NCBI GenBank assembly: GCA_013001285.1
Contig: JABDMU010000076.1
Span: 1 to 64,000 of the forward strand
DNA: 64,000 bases
Direction: 5' to 3'
Origin: Flavobacteriaceae bacterium
GTDB lineage: Bacteria > Bacteroidota > Bacteroidia > Flavobacteriales > Flavobacteriaceae
Below are positions 46,063 through 54,806 of this stretch, one piece after another. Within the stretch, counting starts at the first letter, position 1; every line of letters starts with the position of its first letter. The notes below the pieces were generated by a model. It was not told the origin of the DNA. It saw nothing but the letters and a program-made list of their open reading frames with translations, and made no database searches. Position numbers and translations under genes: made by a program.

Positions 46063-47220
46063 ATGTCAACTCAAAATACATTGGAAAAACCTATTGAAAT
46101 AACGCTGAATACCATCTCAGAAGCCATTGAAGATATTCGTCAAGGCAAGATCGTAATTGTTGTTGATGATGAAAATAGAGAGAATGAAGGCGATTTTATT
46201 ACTGCTGCTGAAAAGGTGACTCCAGAAATGATCAATTTTATGGCCAAACATGGTCGCGGATTGATATGTGCGCCATTAACTGAAGACCGTTGCGAGGAAC
46301 TGGAATTGAATATGATGGTAGAAAACAATACCGTTTTACACCATACACAGTTTACGGTTTCCGTTGATTTAATTGGACATGGATGTACTACGGGAATTTC
46401 TGTACAAGACAGAGCAAAGACCATAAAAGCCTTAGTAGATAATGATACTAAGCCTTTTGACCTAGGACGGCCAGGGCATATTTTTCCGCTTCGCGCAAAA
46501 AATGGTGGAGTCCTTAGACGAACAGGACATACTGAAGCTACAGTTGATTTAGCAAGACTTGCTGGCTTTAAACCAGCAGGAATTTTGGTAGAGATCTTGA
46601 ATGAGGATGGTACCATGGCACGATTGCCTCAATTGATGCATGTGGCTAAAAAGTTTGACTTGAAGATCATCTCTATTGAAGATCTGGTTGCTTACAGGAT
46701 GGAACATGACTCTTTGATCGATAAAAAAGAGGATTTTGATATCGAAACCCGTTTTGGGAAGTTCAGATTGAGAGCATACGAGCAAACCACCAATCACCAA
46801 ATACATATTGCACTAACCAAAGGGACTTGGAAAAATACTGAACCTGTCTTAACTCGTGTTAACGCAACTTTAGTGAATAATGATATCCTAGGAACTTTGA
46901 CCAACAATGCGGATGAGAAATTGGATGATATGTTCAAAGTGATCAATGATGCTGGAAAAGGTGCGATCATATTTATCAATCAGCAGGCCCAGTCAATGAA
47001 TCTCCTAAAGCGCTTAAAAACTTTGAAAGACACTCAAGTTGAAGGCGAAGTGATCAAGGCCCCAAGAATTGATATGGATGCCAAAGATTTTGGAATTGGT
47101 GCACAAATACTTCACGATTTGAACATTCGTAAATTACGTCTCATTTCCAATAGCCAACAAACCAAACGCGTTGGGATGATTGGTTATGGCTTGGAGATTG
47201 TTGAGTACGTAAGCTATTAA
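46063..47220 (+). CDS. RibBA-like protein: intact DHBP synthase with degenerate GTP cyclohydrolase II domain
   Basis: From the ATG at 46063 the protein has 385 residues. The N-terminal RibB part is complete: DDENRENEGDFI, HGRGLICAPL, TTGISVQDRA and GHTEATVDLARLAG, so it should make 3,4-dihydroxy-2-butanone 4-phosphate from ribulose 5-phosphate. The C-terminal RibA part keeps the fold (FGKFRLRAY; LNIRKLRLISN), but HSECLTGD has become NATLVNND, the CDCG zinc cysteines are lost and RQEGRGIGL reads NQQAQSMNL. GTP cyclohydrolase activity is therefore unlikely. Such inactive fusions (RibBX-like) are known in other bacteria. Confidence 0.9.
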   Translation: MSTQNTLEKPIEITLNTISEAIEDIRQGKIVIVVDDENRENEGDFITAAEKVTPEMINFMAKHGRGLICAPLTEDRCEELELNMMVENNTVLHHTQFTVSVDLIGHGCTTGISVQDRAKTIKALVDNDTKPFDLGRPGHIFPLRAKNGGVLRRTGHTEATVDLARLAGFKPAGILVEILNEDGTMARLPQLMHVAKKFDLKIISIEDLVAYRMEHDSLIDKKEDFDIETRFGKFRLRAYEQTTNHQIHIALTKGTWKNTEPVLTRVNATLVNNDILGTLTNNADEKLDDMFKVINDAGKGAIIFINQQAQSMNLLKRLKTLKDTQVEGEVIKAPRIDMDAKDFGIGAQILHDLNIRKLRLISNSQQTKRVGMIGYGLEIVEYVSY

Positions 47221-47339
47221 AACCTTTATTTTTATGACTTTTCCAACAATTACCCACTAAGGAAAGTTTTCTTGAAATATATCTCATAAACAAACGCACC
47301 CCAGATTTTGACCTTAGTTAATATGTCTGATAGGAACTT

Positions 47340-48170
47340 TTAGTTTTTATTCGGGTCGAGTCCAAGATTAAACAGATCCTGACCAGGCATTTTCTTTTCC
47401 TTGGCTGCTGGAAGATTAACTTCGCATGGTTTGTAGAAGTATTCCAATTGTCCCGAACCCGAACCAAACTGTTGTTGATTTTTTGCGGTTATATTAATTT
47501 CTGCTAAACGGTCATCACCATCAAATAAAATAAAGCTATTGCTATATCCTTCTGCATCGATTACAAACTTTGTACAATTAGAACTACCTCTGCACGCTAC
47601 AGTTTTTTCAGTATAACTGGTATCATCTGTGTCCGTTCTAAAATGATCCGGTTTTAGTATAAAGGCAAACTCTACAAACATAAAAGTATTCAGCTTCAGG
47701 CCTTTTTTATTTAGCTGGTCTGAAGCTTCCCAAATAGCCCCAACTGGCAATTTATAGGCTTGTGCCATAGCTGAAGGACCAATCATTGCTATGGCGCCAT
47801 TACTTAGAAGATTGGTTTTTACGAAACAGCCTTCATTGTCGTCATATGCGATAAAATACCCCTCACTATCAATAAACGACTTTTGCACTTTACCAGTTTT
47901 ATGGTCTTTCCAAACAGATTTCATGGCCAAATGATCTGCATCAAAGTAATTAACAGTTTTGGCCTTTTTTTCTACGTCGTAAGTTTCAATAACAATATCT
48001 TCTTGATAAAAGTCTCTTTTAGTGGCTGTATTTATCTGGTCTGCCGTATTTTCTTCTACAGTTTTACTGGTACCACCAGTAATTGCTTCCTTTAAATTGT
48101 CCAATATCTGTGCATTGGCAGGTAAGATCATACACAGCACAATACAGGTTGAAATGATTCTTGATTTCAT
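47340..48170 (-). CDS. Secreted protein of unknown function (DUF4412-like pattern)
   Basis: The 276-residue protein has a signal peptide (MKSRIISTCIVLCMILPANAQ). The remainder is a beta-rich soluble domain with DLKEAI near the start, several Asp/Lys-rich beta strands, two cysteine pairs (FVKTNL region Cys; ACRGSSNCTKF), and a C-terminal KKMPGQDLFNLGLD. The pattern recalls DUF4412-type proteins, but I cannot confirm it. It lies downstream of the adhesin genes and the relic copy, 12 bases after the relic's stop, and may be transcribed with them. Confidence 0.65.
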   Translation of the reverse strand: MKSRIISTCIVLCMILPANAQILDNLKEAITGGTSKTVEENTADQINTATKRDFYQEDIVIETYDVEKKAKTVNYFDADHLAMKSVWKDHKTGKVQKSFIDSEGYFIAYDDNEGCFVKTNLLSNGAIAMIGPSAMAQAYKLPVGAIWEASDQLNKKGLKLNTFMFVEFAFILKPDHFRTDTDDTSYTEKTVACRGSSNCTKFVIDAEGYSNSFILFDGDDRLAEINITAKNQQQFGSGSGQLEYFYKPCEVNLPAAKEKKMPGQDLFNLGLDPNKN

Positions 48171-48182
48171 GATTTCTTGTTT

Positions 48183-48314
48183 TTATTTATTAATATTTCC
48201 TTCATTTATAGCTTCAACACCATTTTCATTGGCTGCATTTAGGGTATAGGGCACACTCATAAACTGTGTGTTGCCCATATCAACTAAAACTGAAAGTAGA
48301 ATAAGATTTTTCAT
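48183..48314 (-). pseudogene. Relic of a third fibre/adhesin gene (43 codons)
   Basis: A 43-codon minus-strand frame begins 7 bases after the stop of the first fibre gene. After MKNLILLSVL it reads LVDMGNTQFMSVPYTLNAAN, nearly identical to LVDMGTTQFMAVPYAL at residues 108-122 of the full-length proteins, and then ENGVEAINEGN, which resembles the LEAIDEGNG seen in their linker module. The signal-peptide start is joined directly to an internal segment, so about 100 codons before it and the whole rest of the gene are missing. It is either a deletion remnant or a very small secreted derivative. Confidence 0.6.
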
Positions 48315-48321
48315 AATACTT

Positions 48322-51300
48322 TTATTTTTTGCTCTCCAAATGACCAATGCGTTTTTCTAATTTTTCTATCTGGATTTGTTGAGATTGAACTGTTTTTATA
48401 AGCAGAGGAATCAAATCATTATAAGAAACCGATAGCAAATCATTAGATTTATTTTCATAGACCATATCCGGAAATACTTTTTGCAATTCCTGGGCGATCA
48501 ACCCATAATTTTCCCGGCCGTCTTTCTGATCTTTCATTTTATATTTTACCGGGTTTAAATTCATTAGAAGGTCTGATTCCTCTTCTCCTAAGGGCTGTAT
48601 ATTTTTCTTTAAATTTTTGTCTGAAACCGGACCATAAACGCCTGAAGCAGCATTAAAAGAACCTCTGTAATTTCCATCTTTATAGAGCAATAAGTAACCA
48701 TCATTTTGAGTGAAGAACTGCCATGAATCATTTGAGGATTCGTTGGCGATGGTAAATGCATTTGTATAATCGGAGGTTGTAGGAACTCCATTAGTATGGG
48801 AAACCTCCAATATACTTCTGGGGGTATGTGTTCCTATGCCTGTTTTTCCGTCCTTTAAGACTGTTATAGCATTATTCGGACTACCGGAGGTTCCAATACC
48901 TATTTCGAAAACTGGATCAGTACTAGACCAAATCCCCGGAAATCCTCCACCAATATTATATCTGCCAAGTGTAAAAGATGCATAACTTTCTGCATTAGTT
49001 CCTTCACCAAAAGCGGAAGAAAATAATCCTGAGGCTTCAGTTAGAAAATTAAATGCAGCGGAACTTCCTCCTAAGGCAATTACCCTATCTCCACTTGCAA
49101 AAGAATAACTACCAAGCGCTCCAAAGAGATTTCCGGCGCCTAAACCATTTGATAAGTCAACGGCTCTTATTCCGATATTACCATAATGAACAGGATTATT
49201 TCCTATGAGTCGCCAACCGTAACCATTACCTTCATCAATAGCCTCCAATCCACTTGCGGCAGCCGGGATGATTCCATCAACATATTCTTTGGTTGTAAGT
49301 GCCTTAGGATCTGTGATCTCTGCAAGATCGAAAGTTGGGGCTAATACAGTTCCGTTTTTTAATACTGTTAGTGCATTGGTTCTTGAGACATCGCTAGAAC
49401 CATTTCCAATTTCAAATAGTGGATCTGTAGCAACCCACGTTGATGGATTTCCACCACCCTCATTAAATCTCCCTAAAACAAAAGAAGCATGAGAATCTGA
49501 TAAGGTTTGTATTCCAAATACTGAAGAAAAAAATCCATTTGCAACTGTTAATTGCCCGGTTGCAAAACTCAATCCACCAACAGCTTGAGAATTTATTCCA
49601 AATGCCGAACTGTAATCCCCAATCGCTTGATTTCCAAGACCAAAAGTACTAGAATAAATTCCGGATGCGGTTGTATCGTTTCCACTTGCAAAACTAGCTA
49701 GTCCAGTGGCATTGGTATTAATGCCAATTGCAAAGCTATTAGTTCCAGATGCTATGGTTGAATTATTTAATGCTGTTGAATTATTTCCGGATGCTTCCGT
49801 ATCTATTCCCATGGCAAATGAAACTCCTCCGGAAGCGATGGTATTTGTTCCACCAGCAAATGATCTAAATCCAACATTAACATCATCCCATTGAGTGTCA
49901 TTTACATTTCCCGCACGAAATGCACCCTTAGTTTTATTGAAGAACATTCTAATATCATTGTCTGGATTTCCGGTATCGTCCAATTGGGGTGAGCCAAAAA
50001 CGAAGTTATCTGTTGAATAAGTTCCATTAGCATTTGAGGTAATATTGCTATTAGTTGAAAAGGCTCCTCCTGAATTCAAGTCAACATATTCTTTGGTAGT
50101 TAATGCCTTGGGATCTGTTATTTCACCAAGATCAAAGCTTGGTGCAGTAATGGTTCCATTTTTTAATACCGTAAGCGCATTGCTTCTATTTGAATTATCA
50201 GCCCCATTTCCAATTTCGAATAAAGGATCTGTATCAACCCAAGTGAAACTATCACCTAAACCTGTGTTATATCTTCCGAAGGCCATTGATGAGTAAGCCA
50301 ACGCCCGAGCACCATGACCACTTGCCATCGAAAAAGATCCCGAAGCATTTGAAAAATAGCCGAAAGCACTACTGCTGGACCCTGAAGCATCTGTGTCTTC
50401 TCCAAAAGCGGCACTTTTACTTCCTGATGCTTCTGTACCGTCCCCTATGGCAAAAGAGGCAAATCCTGATGCATCTGTCAATGATCCTGCAGCAAATGAA
50501 TAATCGGCAGTTGCTTCCGTACTATTTCCGAAGGCTGCAGATGCCCTACCAATATTGGCTCCATTCCACTGAATATTTGATACTCGTCCTGCCCTAAAGG
50601 CCCCTAATTTATCTGGTAAGAACATCAATTTTTGCCCGCCGTTAATTGTATCATGTCCGAATAATACTCGTTTATCACCTTGAACATGAAAAGGTGTACG
50701 AGGGTCGGTCCCCACACCAACCCTTCCGTCACCCTTCATCATCATAATATTTCCATATCTGGAATTATAGATATTAAATCTGTCGTCTTCTACCAATGGT
50801 TGTGTTAATCCTGCTACTGTCCAATAGAAATCCCCGTTGGCGGTTCTGTAGTTCAAGCGCGCATAATCGTCTTCTGTTTCGGTAAGGGTCAGTTGTGAAT
50901 TGGCAACAGTGCTGTTTGATTGAATTTCCAACTGACCTTGCGGAGCGAGGTTTGATCCTATATTAACTGACTGTGTATCATTATAAATATGCGATCCAAC
51001 GTTTTCCCAGCGGTGGTCAGAGCTGCTTAATGCATAAGGCACTGCCATAAATTGGGTGGTTCCCATATCCACAAGTCCGCCGCCAATATCTACCTGCACA
51101 TTTAAGAAATGATCATCGGCTCCCCAATTGATTCCTGCAAAAGTTCCGGAGATAGGAGTGCCTTGCCCAATGTCTAACACCACCAGACCATTGGCATCGG
51201 TGATTGGATTGTGACTTTCGCTATAGGAGGTGCTCATGGCTGCCCCTTCTAAAACAGACAACTGAACTGTAACAGATTGGCTGTCAACAACATTACCCAA

Positions 51301-51393
51301 ATTGTCTTTTATAAGAGCCTTATAGTTAATGCCTTGTTGGGCAAATGAAACTAAAGTGAAGCAAAAAGCTAGTATAATTTGAAATGTTTTCAT
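48322..51393 (-). CDS. Giant fibre / adhesin with YadA-head repeats and peptidase S74 chaperone (copy A)
   Basis: The 1023-residue protein has a signal peptide (1-19), a conserved N-terminal domain (GINYKALIKDNLGNV; GLVDMGTTQFMAVPYAL at 107-121), a unique beta-rich section (about 126-285), three sets of YadA-head-like 14-residue repeats (ASGxxSxAxGxxT), and linker modules at about 373-438, 641-706 and 810-850. The C-terminus is a peptidase S74 intramolecular chaperone, with SDKNLKKNI (catalytic Ser924), NYGLIAQELQ and a trimeric-coil end KLEKRIGHLESKK. S74 domains help fibres trimerise and then cut themselves off. No membrane anchor or T9SS tail is visible. It overlaps copy B by 4 bases. Confidence 0.85.
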   Translation of the reverse strand: MKTFQIILAFCFTLVSFAQQGINYKALIKDNLGNVVDSQSVTVQLSVLEGAAMSTSYSESHNPITDANGLVVLDIGQGTPISGTFAGINWGADDHFLNVQVDIGGGLVDMGTTQFMAVPYALSSSDHRWENVGSHIYNDTQSVNIGSNLAPQGQLEIQSNSTVANSQLTLTETEDDYARLNYRTANGDFYWTVAGLTQPLVEDDRFNIYNSRYGNIMMMKGDGRVGVGTDPRTPFHVQGDKRVLFGHDTINGGQKLMFLPDKLGAFRAGRVSNIQWNGANIGRASAAFGNSTEATADYSFAAGSLTDASGFASFAIGDGTEASGSKSAAFGEDTDASGSSSSAFGYFSNASGSFSMASGHGARALAYSSMAFGRYNTGLGDSFTWVDTDPLFEIGNGADNSNRSNALTVLKNGTITAPSFDLGEITDPKALTTKEYVDLNSGGAFSTNSNITSNANGTYSTDNFVFGSPQLDDTGNPDNDIRMFFNKTKGAFRAGNVNDTQWDDVNVGFRSFAGGTNTIASGGVSFAMGIDTEASGNNSTALNNSTIASGTNSFAIGINTNATGLASFASGNDTTASGIYSSTFGLGNQAIGDYSSAFGINSQAVGGLSFATGQLTVANGFFSSVFGIQTLSDSHASFVLGRFNEGGGNPSTWVATDPLFEIGNGSSDVSRTNALTVLKNGTVLAPTFDLAEITDPKALTTKEYVDGIIPAAASGLEAIDEGNGYGWRLIGNNPVHYGNIGIRAVDLSNGLGAGNLFGALGSYSFASGDRVIALGGSSAAFNFLTEASGLFSSAFGEGTNAESYASFTLGRYNIGGGFPGIWSSTDPVFEIGIGTSGSPNNAITVLKDGKTGIGTHTPRSILEVSHTNGVPTTSDYTNAFTIANESSNDSWQFFTQNDGYLLLYKDGNYRGSFNAASGVYGPVSDKNLKKNIQPLGEEESDLLMNLNPVKYKMKDQKDGRENYGLIAQELQKVFPDMVYENKSNDLLSVSYNDLIPLLIKTVQSQQIQIEKLEKRIGHLESKK

Positions 51394-53774
51394 TTTTTAT
51401 TTGAATTAAGTTCTAATTCCATTGCATCAAGTCTCGCAATAAGCTGATTTACTACCATTAATGTTGATTCCTTATCTGCAGAAAGTTGATTAATCTTTAG
51501 TTCTTGATCTGTGATAGTTTGATTCTGTTCCTGAATTGCCTTGATAAGTACAGGAATAAGCTCAACATAACTTATACTTAAAGTTTCTCTTTCGTCTTCA
51601 CCAACATTCACAATGTCATTTAAAATAGATTGTACATCTTGAGCGATTAATCCGAAGGTTTTTTGAGATTTATCTTTTTGATTTTTCCAATGGTAGGAAA
51701 CAGGATTTAAACTTAAAACGGTTTTTAGCCCATATTCAATCTCGGAAATATCGGTTTTTAGTCTTTTATCCGATGCTAAATCATAACTCCATGCAAGGAC
51801 ATGCCCGTTTCGATAAACCGTCATAGCATTGGCTCTAAATGTTCCATCAGTGCCATCTCCTGTACCATTACCTATTTGAAAAAGAACATCGTCATAGATA
51901 TCATTATACTCTCCTATTACCAGACTACTAGGATTTTGAGCAATTGTTCCTAAGCCCATAGCCACGGTATGGCTTGCAGAAGCAACAGTATTTTTTCCAA
52001 AAGAGGAGGAATAATTTCCGTTAGCTTGAGTGTTATCCCCAAATGAGCTACTGAAATCTCCTAGAGCTGTGGTTAAATTTCCGGTTGATAAGGAATACTG
52101 ACCTTGAGCTTGTGAACCAACGCCCATTGCTGTAGAGTAATCTCCAGAGGCATTGGTGTTTGTGCCCATTGCGGTTGAATATAACCCACCTGCCTGAGAA
52201 AGATTTCCCATGGCGGTAGATGCGATCCCACTGGCAAAAGTATTTACACCAAGGGCTGTTGACCAGTCGGCAAAAGCCCTAGTTTCATTTCCAATTGCTA
52301 CAGAATGATTAAAACTTGCTTCTGCATTATCGCCTATGGCAATAGAACCTACACTGAATGCAGAGGATAAATTTCCAAATGCAATAGAATTTTCTCCTGA
52401 GGCGTTAGACTGATTACCCATGGCAACCGAATAATTCCCCGATGCTTGACTTAACAGTCCAACGGCAAACGAATCTGATCCTAATGCTTGTGTGAGGTGC
52501 CCTAATGCCACTGAATGCTGTCCCGCTGCGGTGGTTTGATATCCTACTGCAAAAGAATTATCTCCTGTAGCTCCATAAGACGTACTATTCGTATTACTTT
52601 CACTTAAATCTATTGCATGATCACCTATATCACCATAATTGTTCGGATCTTTATCATTTAATCGCCATCCCCCTTTCATATTCTCAACTATGAGTTCCAA
52701 ACCACTTAGCTCGTTCTCAAAATTGTAATCCACATATTCTTTGGTCACCAGTGATTTTGGATGAGTCATATATAAAAGGTCAAAGGTTGGCGCGTGAATA
52801 GTTCCATTTTTAAAGACAATTAGCGCATTTTGCCTTGTGGCTTCAGAAAATCCATTTCCAATTTCAAATAGAGGATTGAATCCATCCCATGATGTAGGAT
52901 GGCCACCTCCTGTATTAAATCTGCCAATAGCAGTAGTCATAAAAGATTCTGCTTTTGTAAAGGCACCCATAGCTGTTGAATATGCACCTGAAGCAATTGT
53001 ATTTTGACCAAATGCTGTAGAGTTCTGACCTGAGGCTAAATTCCCATTTCCTAAGGCTACGGCACTATGTCCGGATGCCGTATTACCTCCACCAATAGAT
53101 GTTGATTGAGTACCGGTAGCATTAGATCCTACCCCGGCTGCAAAGGAATTCCAGCCCTCGGCTAAGGTGTTTTGACCAAAGGAACTTGCCCAATGGCCAA
53201 TTGCTTGAGCATTATATCCTGAAGCAATTGTATTATTCCCAGACGCCAAACTCAGTTCTCCAAAAGCAACAGAATAATTACCTGAAGCAATAGTGCCATT
53301 ACCAGCTGCGAATGATTGATCGCCAATAGCTTGATTATTAGCTCCAATTGCCATCGCTGCAAACCCCGAGGCGATCACATCACCACCAACAGCAAAGCTG
53401 GAAACCCCGGTTGCTCCATTTACGGTTGAAGGAAAAAAACTATCGCTAAGATCAACAGCGTTTATACCAATAGTTCCAAAATTGGCCGGATCTTTACCTG
53501 CTAAGCGCCATCCACCGATTCCGTTTCCTGTTTCAATAAATTCTAAACCGGTTCCACCACCACCAGAATAATTTGCATCTGCATATTCCTTTGTAATTAA
53601 TGATTTTGGATCTACTATTTCGTCAATTTCGAAACTTGGAGCAATTAAAGTTCCATTCTTTAAAACAGTTAACGCATTACTTCTAGGTGCACCATCTATA
53701 CTATTTCCAACTTCAAATAATGGATCTGTTTCTTCCCATGTATCAGCCGAACCTCCTCCTACATTATAACTTCC
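48844..53774 (-). repeat. Tandem linker and head modules within and between the two fibre genes
   Basis: A linker of about 66 residues recurs: a GRYNxGGG start, then TDPLFEIGNG, NALTVLKNGT, APxFDL and ITDPKALTTKEYVD. Copies are at 53774-53577 and 52925-52728 (copy B) and 50277-50080 and 49473-49276 (copy A), with shortened versions at 51914-51780 and 48966-48844. Each is flanked by a GLExIxxGNGxGWRL / YGxIGxxAVDLS segment and head repeats. The high DNA similarity makes the region prone to recombination and hard to assemble. Confidence 0.8.
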
Positions 53775-54449
53775 AAGGGCTGTTGAATGCATGGCTTCAG
53801 CTTTTGAATAATTTCCGAAGGCAAATGAATTTAAACCGGAGGCTACAGTTTGTAATCCCCCAGCCATAGACTGTGATCCGGAAGCGGTGGTTTGATAACC
53901 GTTGGCAAAAGAATAATTTCCTGTAGCTCCATAAGTAGAATTATTAGATGTTAAACTAATGCTTATGTCAGTTGCAGCCAAACCTATATCACCATAAGCA
54001 TCTGGATTTGTATCTGCAAGTCGCCATCCTGGGCTTCCTCCTTCCCAAATTTTCTCCAAACCAAGTGAAGGAGCATAAAGAGCATAAGGTACAGACATGA
54101 ACTGTGTAGTTCCCATGTCTACCAGACCAGATCCAATATCAACTTGTACATTTAGAAAATGCTCATCGCTTCCCCAAAGAATATCAGTAAAATCTCCAAT
54201 AATGGGAGTCCCTTGACCTATATTTATCATTACCATGCCATTTTCATCAGTCATTGCATTATGACTTTCTGAATAAATAATGGCCATACCATCACCAATT
54301 TTTATGGTAATTTCCAAGATTATGCTTTGATCAACCAAAGCGTTTCCAAGATCATCCGTTATATAAGCTTTATAATTGATTCCCGTTTGGGCTATTGAAC
54401 TAAAACTTAATAATAGTCCTAGAAATAGAAGATACATTCCTTTTTTCAT
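51390..54449 (-). CDS. Giant fibre / adhesin with YadA-head repeats and peptidase S74 chaperone (copy B)
   Basis: The 1019-residue paralogue of copy A has a signal peptide (1-20), the same N-terminal domain (GLVDMGTTQFMSVPYAL at 108-124), and then long runs of YadA-head-like repeats in three blocks (about 175-225, 343-508, 625-845), separated by linker modules at about 226-291 and 509-574; a third, degenerate linker is at about 846-890. The S74 domain starts at SDKRLKTDI (Ser893), followed by FGLIAQDVQ and a coiled coil ending in LNSNKK. Repeat number and unique segments differ from copy A, so the genes have diverged by module shuffling. It is first in the pair. Confidence 0.85.
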   Translation of the reverse strand: MKKGMYLLFLGLLLSFSSIAQTGINYKAYITDDLGNALVDQSIILEITIKIGDGMAIIYSESHNAMTDENGMVMINIGQGTPIIGDFTDILWGSDEHFLNVQVDIGSGLVDMGTTQFMSVPYALYAPSLGLEKIWEGGSPGWRLADTNPDAYGDIGLAATDISISLTSNNSTYGATGNYSFANGYQTTASGSQSMAGGLQTVASGLNSFAFGNYSKAEAMHSTALGSYNVGGGSADTWEETDPLFEVGNSIDGAPRSNALTVLKNGTLIAPSFEIDEIVDPKSLITKEYADANYSGGGGTGLEFIETGNGIGGWRLAGKDPANFGTIGINAVDLSDSFFPSTVNGATGVSSFAVGGDVIASGFAAMAIGANNQAIGDQSFAAGNGTIASGNYSVAFGELSLASGNNTIASGYNAQAIGHWASSFGQNTLAEGWNSFAAGVGSNATGTQSTSIGGGNTASGHSAVALGNGNLASGQNSTAFGQNTIASGAYSTAMGAFTKAESFMTTAIGRFNTGGGHPTSWDGFNPLFEIGNGFSEATRQNALIVFKNGTIHAPTFDLLYMTHPKSLVTKEYVDYNFENELSGLELIVENMKGGWRLNDKDPNNYGDIGDHAIDLSESNTNSTSYGATGDNSFAVGYQTTAAGQHSVALGHLTQALGSDSFAVGLLSQASGNYSVAMGNQSNASGENSIAFGNLSSAFSVGSIAIGDNAEASFNHSVAIGNETRAFADWSTALGVNTFASGIASTAMGNLSQAGGLYSTAMGTNTNASGDYSTAMGVGSQAQGQYSLSTGNLTTALGDFSSSFGDNTQANGNYSSSFGKNTVASASHTVAMGLGTIAQNPSSLVIGEYNDIYDDVLFQIGNGTGDGTDGTFRANAMTVYRNGHVLAWSYDLASDKRLKTDISEIEYGLKTVLSLNPVSYHWKNQKDKSQKTFGLIAQDVQSILNDIVNVGEDERETLSISYVELIPVLIKAIQEQNQTITDQELKINQLSADKESTLMVVNQLIARLDAMELELNSNKK

Positions 54450-54468
54450 AATGTTTGGTTTTAATTAA

Positions 54469-54501
54469 GAGGAGGTGGCAGCCTAAACTAACCGCCTCCT
54501 C
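54469..54501 (-). terminator. GC-rich hairpin between the 46-aa ORF and copy B, attenuator or weak terminator
   Basis: GAGGAGGTGG (54469-54478) pairs with CCGCCTCCTC (54492-54501), ten pairs with one G-T, around a 13-base loop. It is the only GC-rich stem in an AT-rich stretch and lies 20 bases before the copy B start on the minus strand. The T-tract after it is weak (TTAATT), so it may act as a partial terminator for the small ORF, as an mRNA-stabilising leader stem or as an attenuator for the fibre operon. Confidence 0.4.
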
Positions 54502-54526
54502 ATTCCATTGATTAATAGCTAACTTT

Positions 54527-54667
54527 TTATTTTTTAAACTTGATGGATTTCACCACTTTGTTCTTTAAAAGCAACTGTAGCTTATATGATCCTTCTTTTA
54601 AATGATCTATGCTTAGGTAGATCTTTGAATCATTTTTCTCTAAATCTTGATCCTTTAAGTTTTTCAT
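54527..54667 (-). CDS. Small 46-aa ORF of unknown function
   Basis: This frame sits in the 357-base space (54450-54806) between copy B and the hybrid sensor gene. It has an ATG start with an in-frame stop three codons before it. The sequence MKNLKDQDLEKNDSKIYLSIDHLKEGSYKLQLLLKNKVVKSIKFKK is highly charged, has no signal peptide, and alternates polar and hydrophobic residues as a small beta sheet would. Its composition is protein-like rather than random. I do not recognise a family with certainty. The rest of the space holds the 54469-54501 hairpin and otherwise no clear element. Confidence 0.45.
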   Translation of the reverse strand: MKNLKDQDLEKNDSKIYLSIDHLKEGSYKLQLLLKNKVVKSIKFKK

Positions 54668-54806
54668 TAGCTCTTAGAGACAAGTGAGGAAGATTTGCTT
54701 TCCATCAAAAGCTAAATTAATACAGGAGATTTTCAGCTGGTATTCGCATTGTAACATTTCATGCCTAAAATGTAACAACTATTTCAAATCGCTGATAATA
54801 AAGTGT

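Noticed and set aside
46140-46616. 158-codon open frame on the minus strand inside ribBA
   Set aside because: It is the antisense shadow of a clearly conserved gene, with no protein-like features of its own.
48322-54449. Regularly spaced repeats that might suggest a CRISPR array or phage tail-fibre gene of a prophage
   Set aside because: The repeats are in-frame protein modules with diverged copies, not identical direct repeats with unique spacers; no phage structural, integrase or lysis genes are nearby, and both proteins carry Sec signal peptides.
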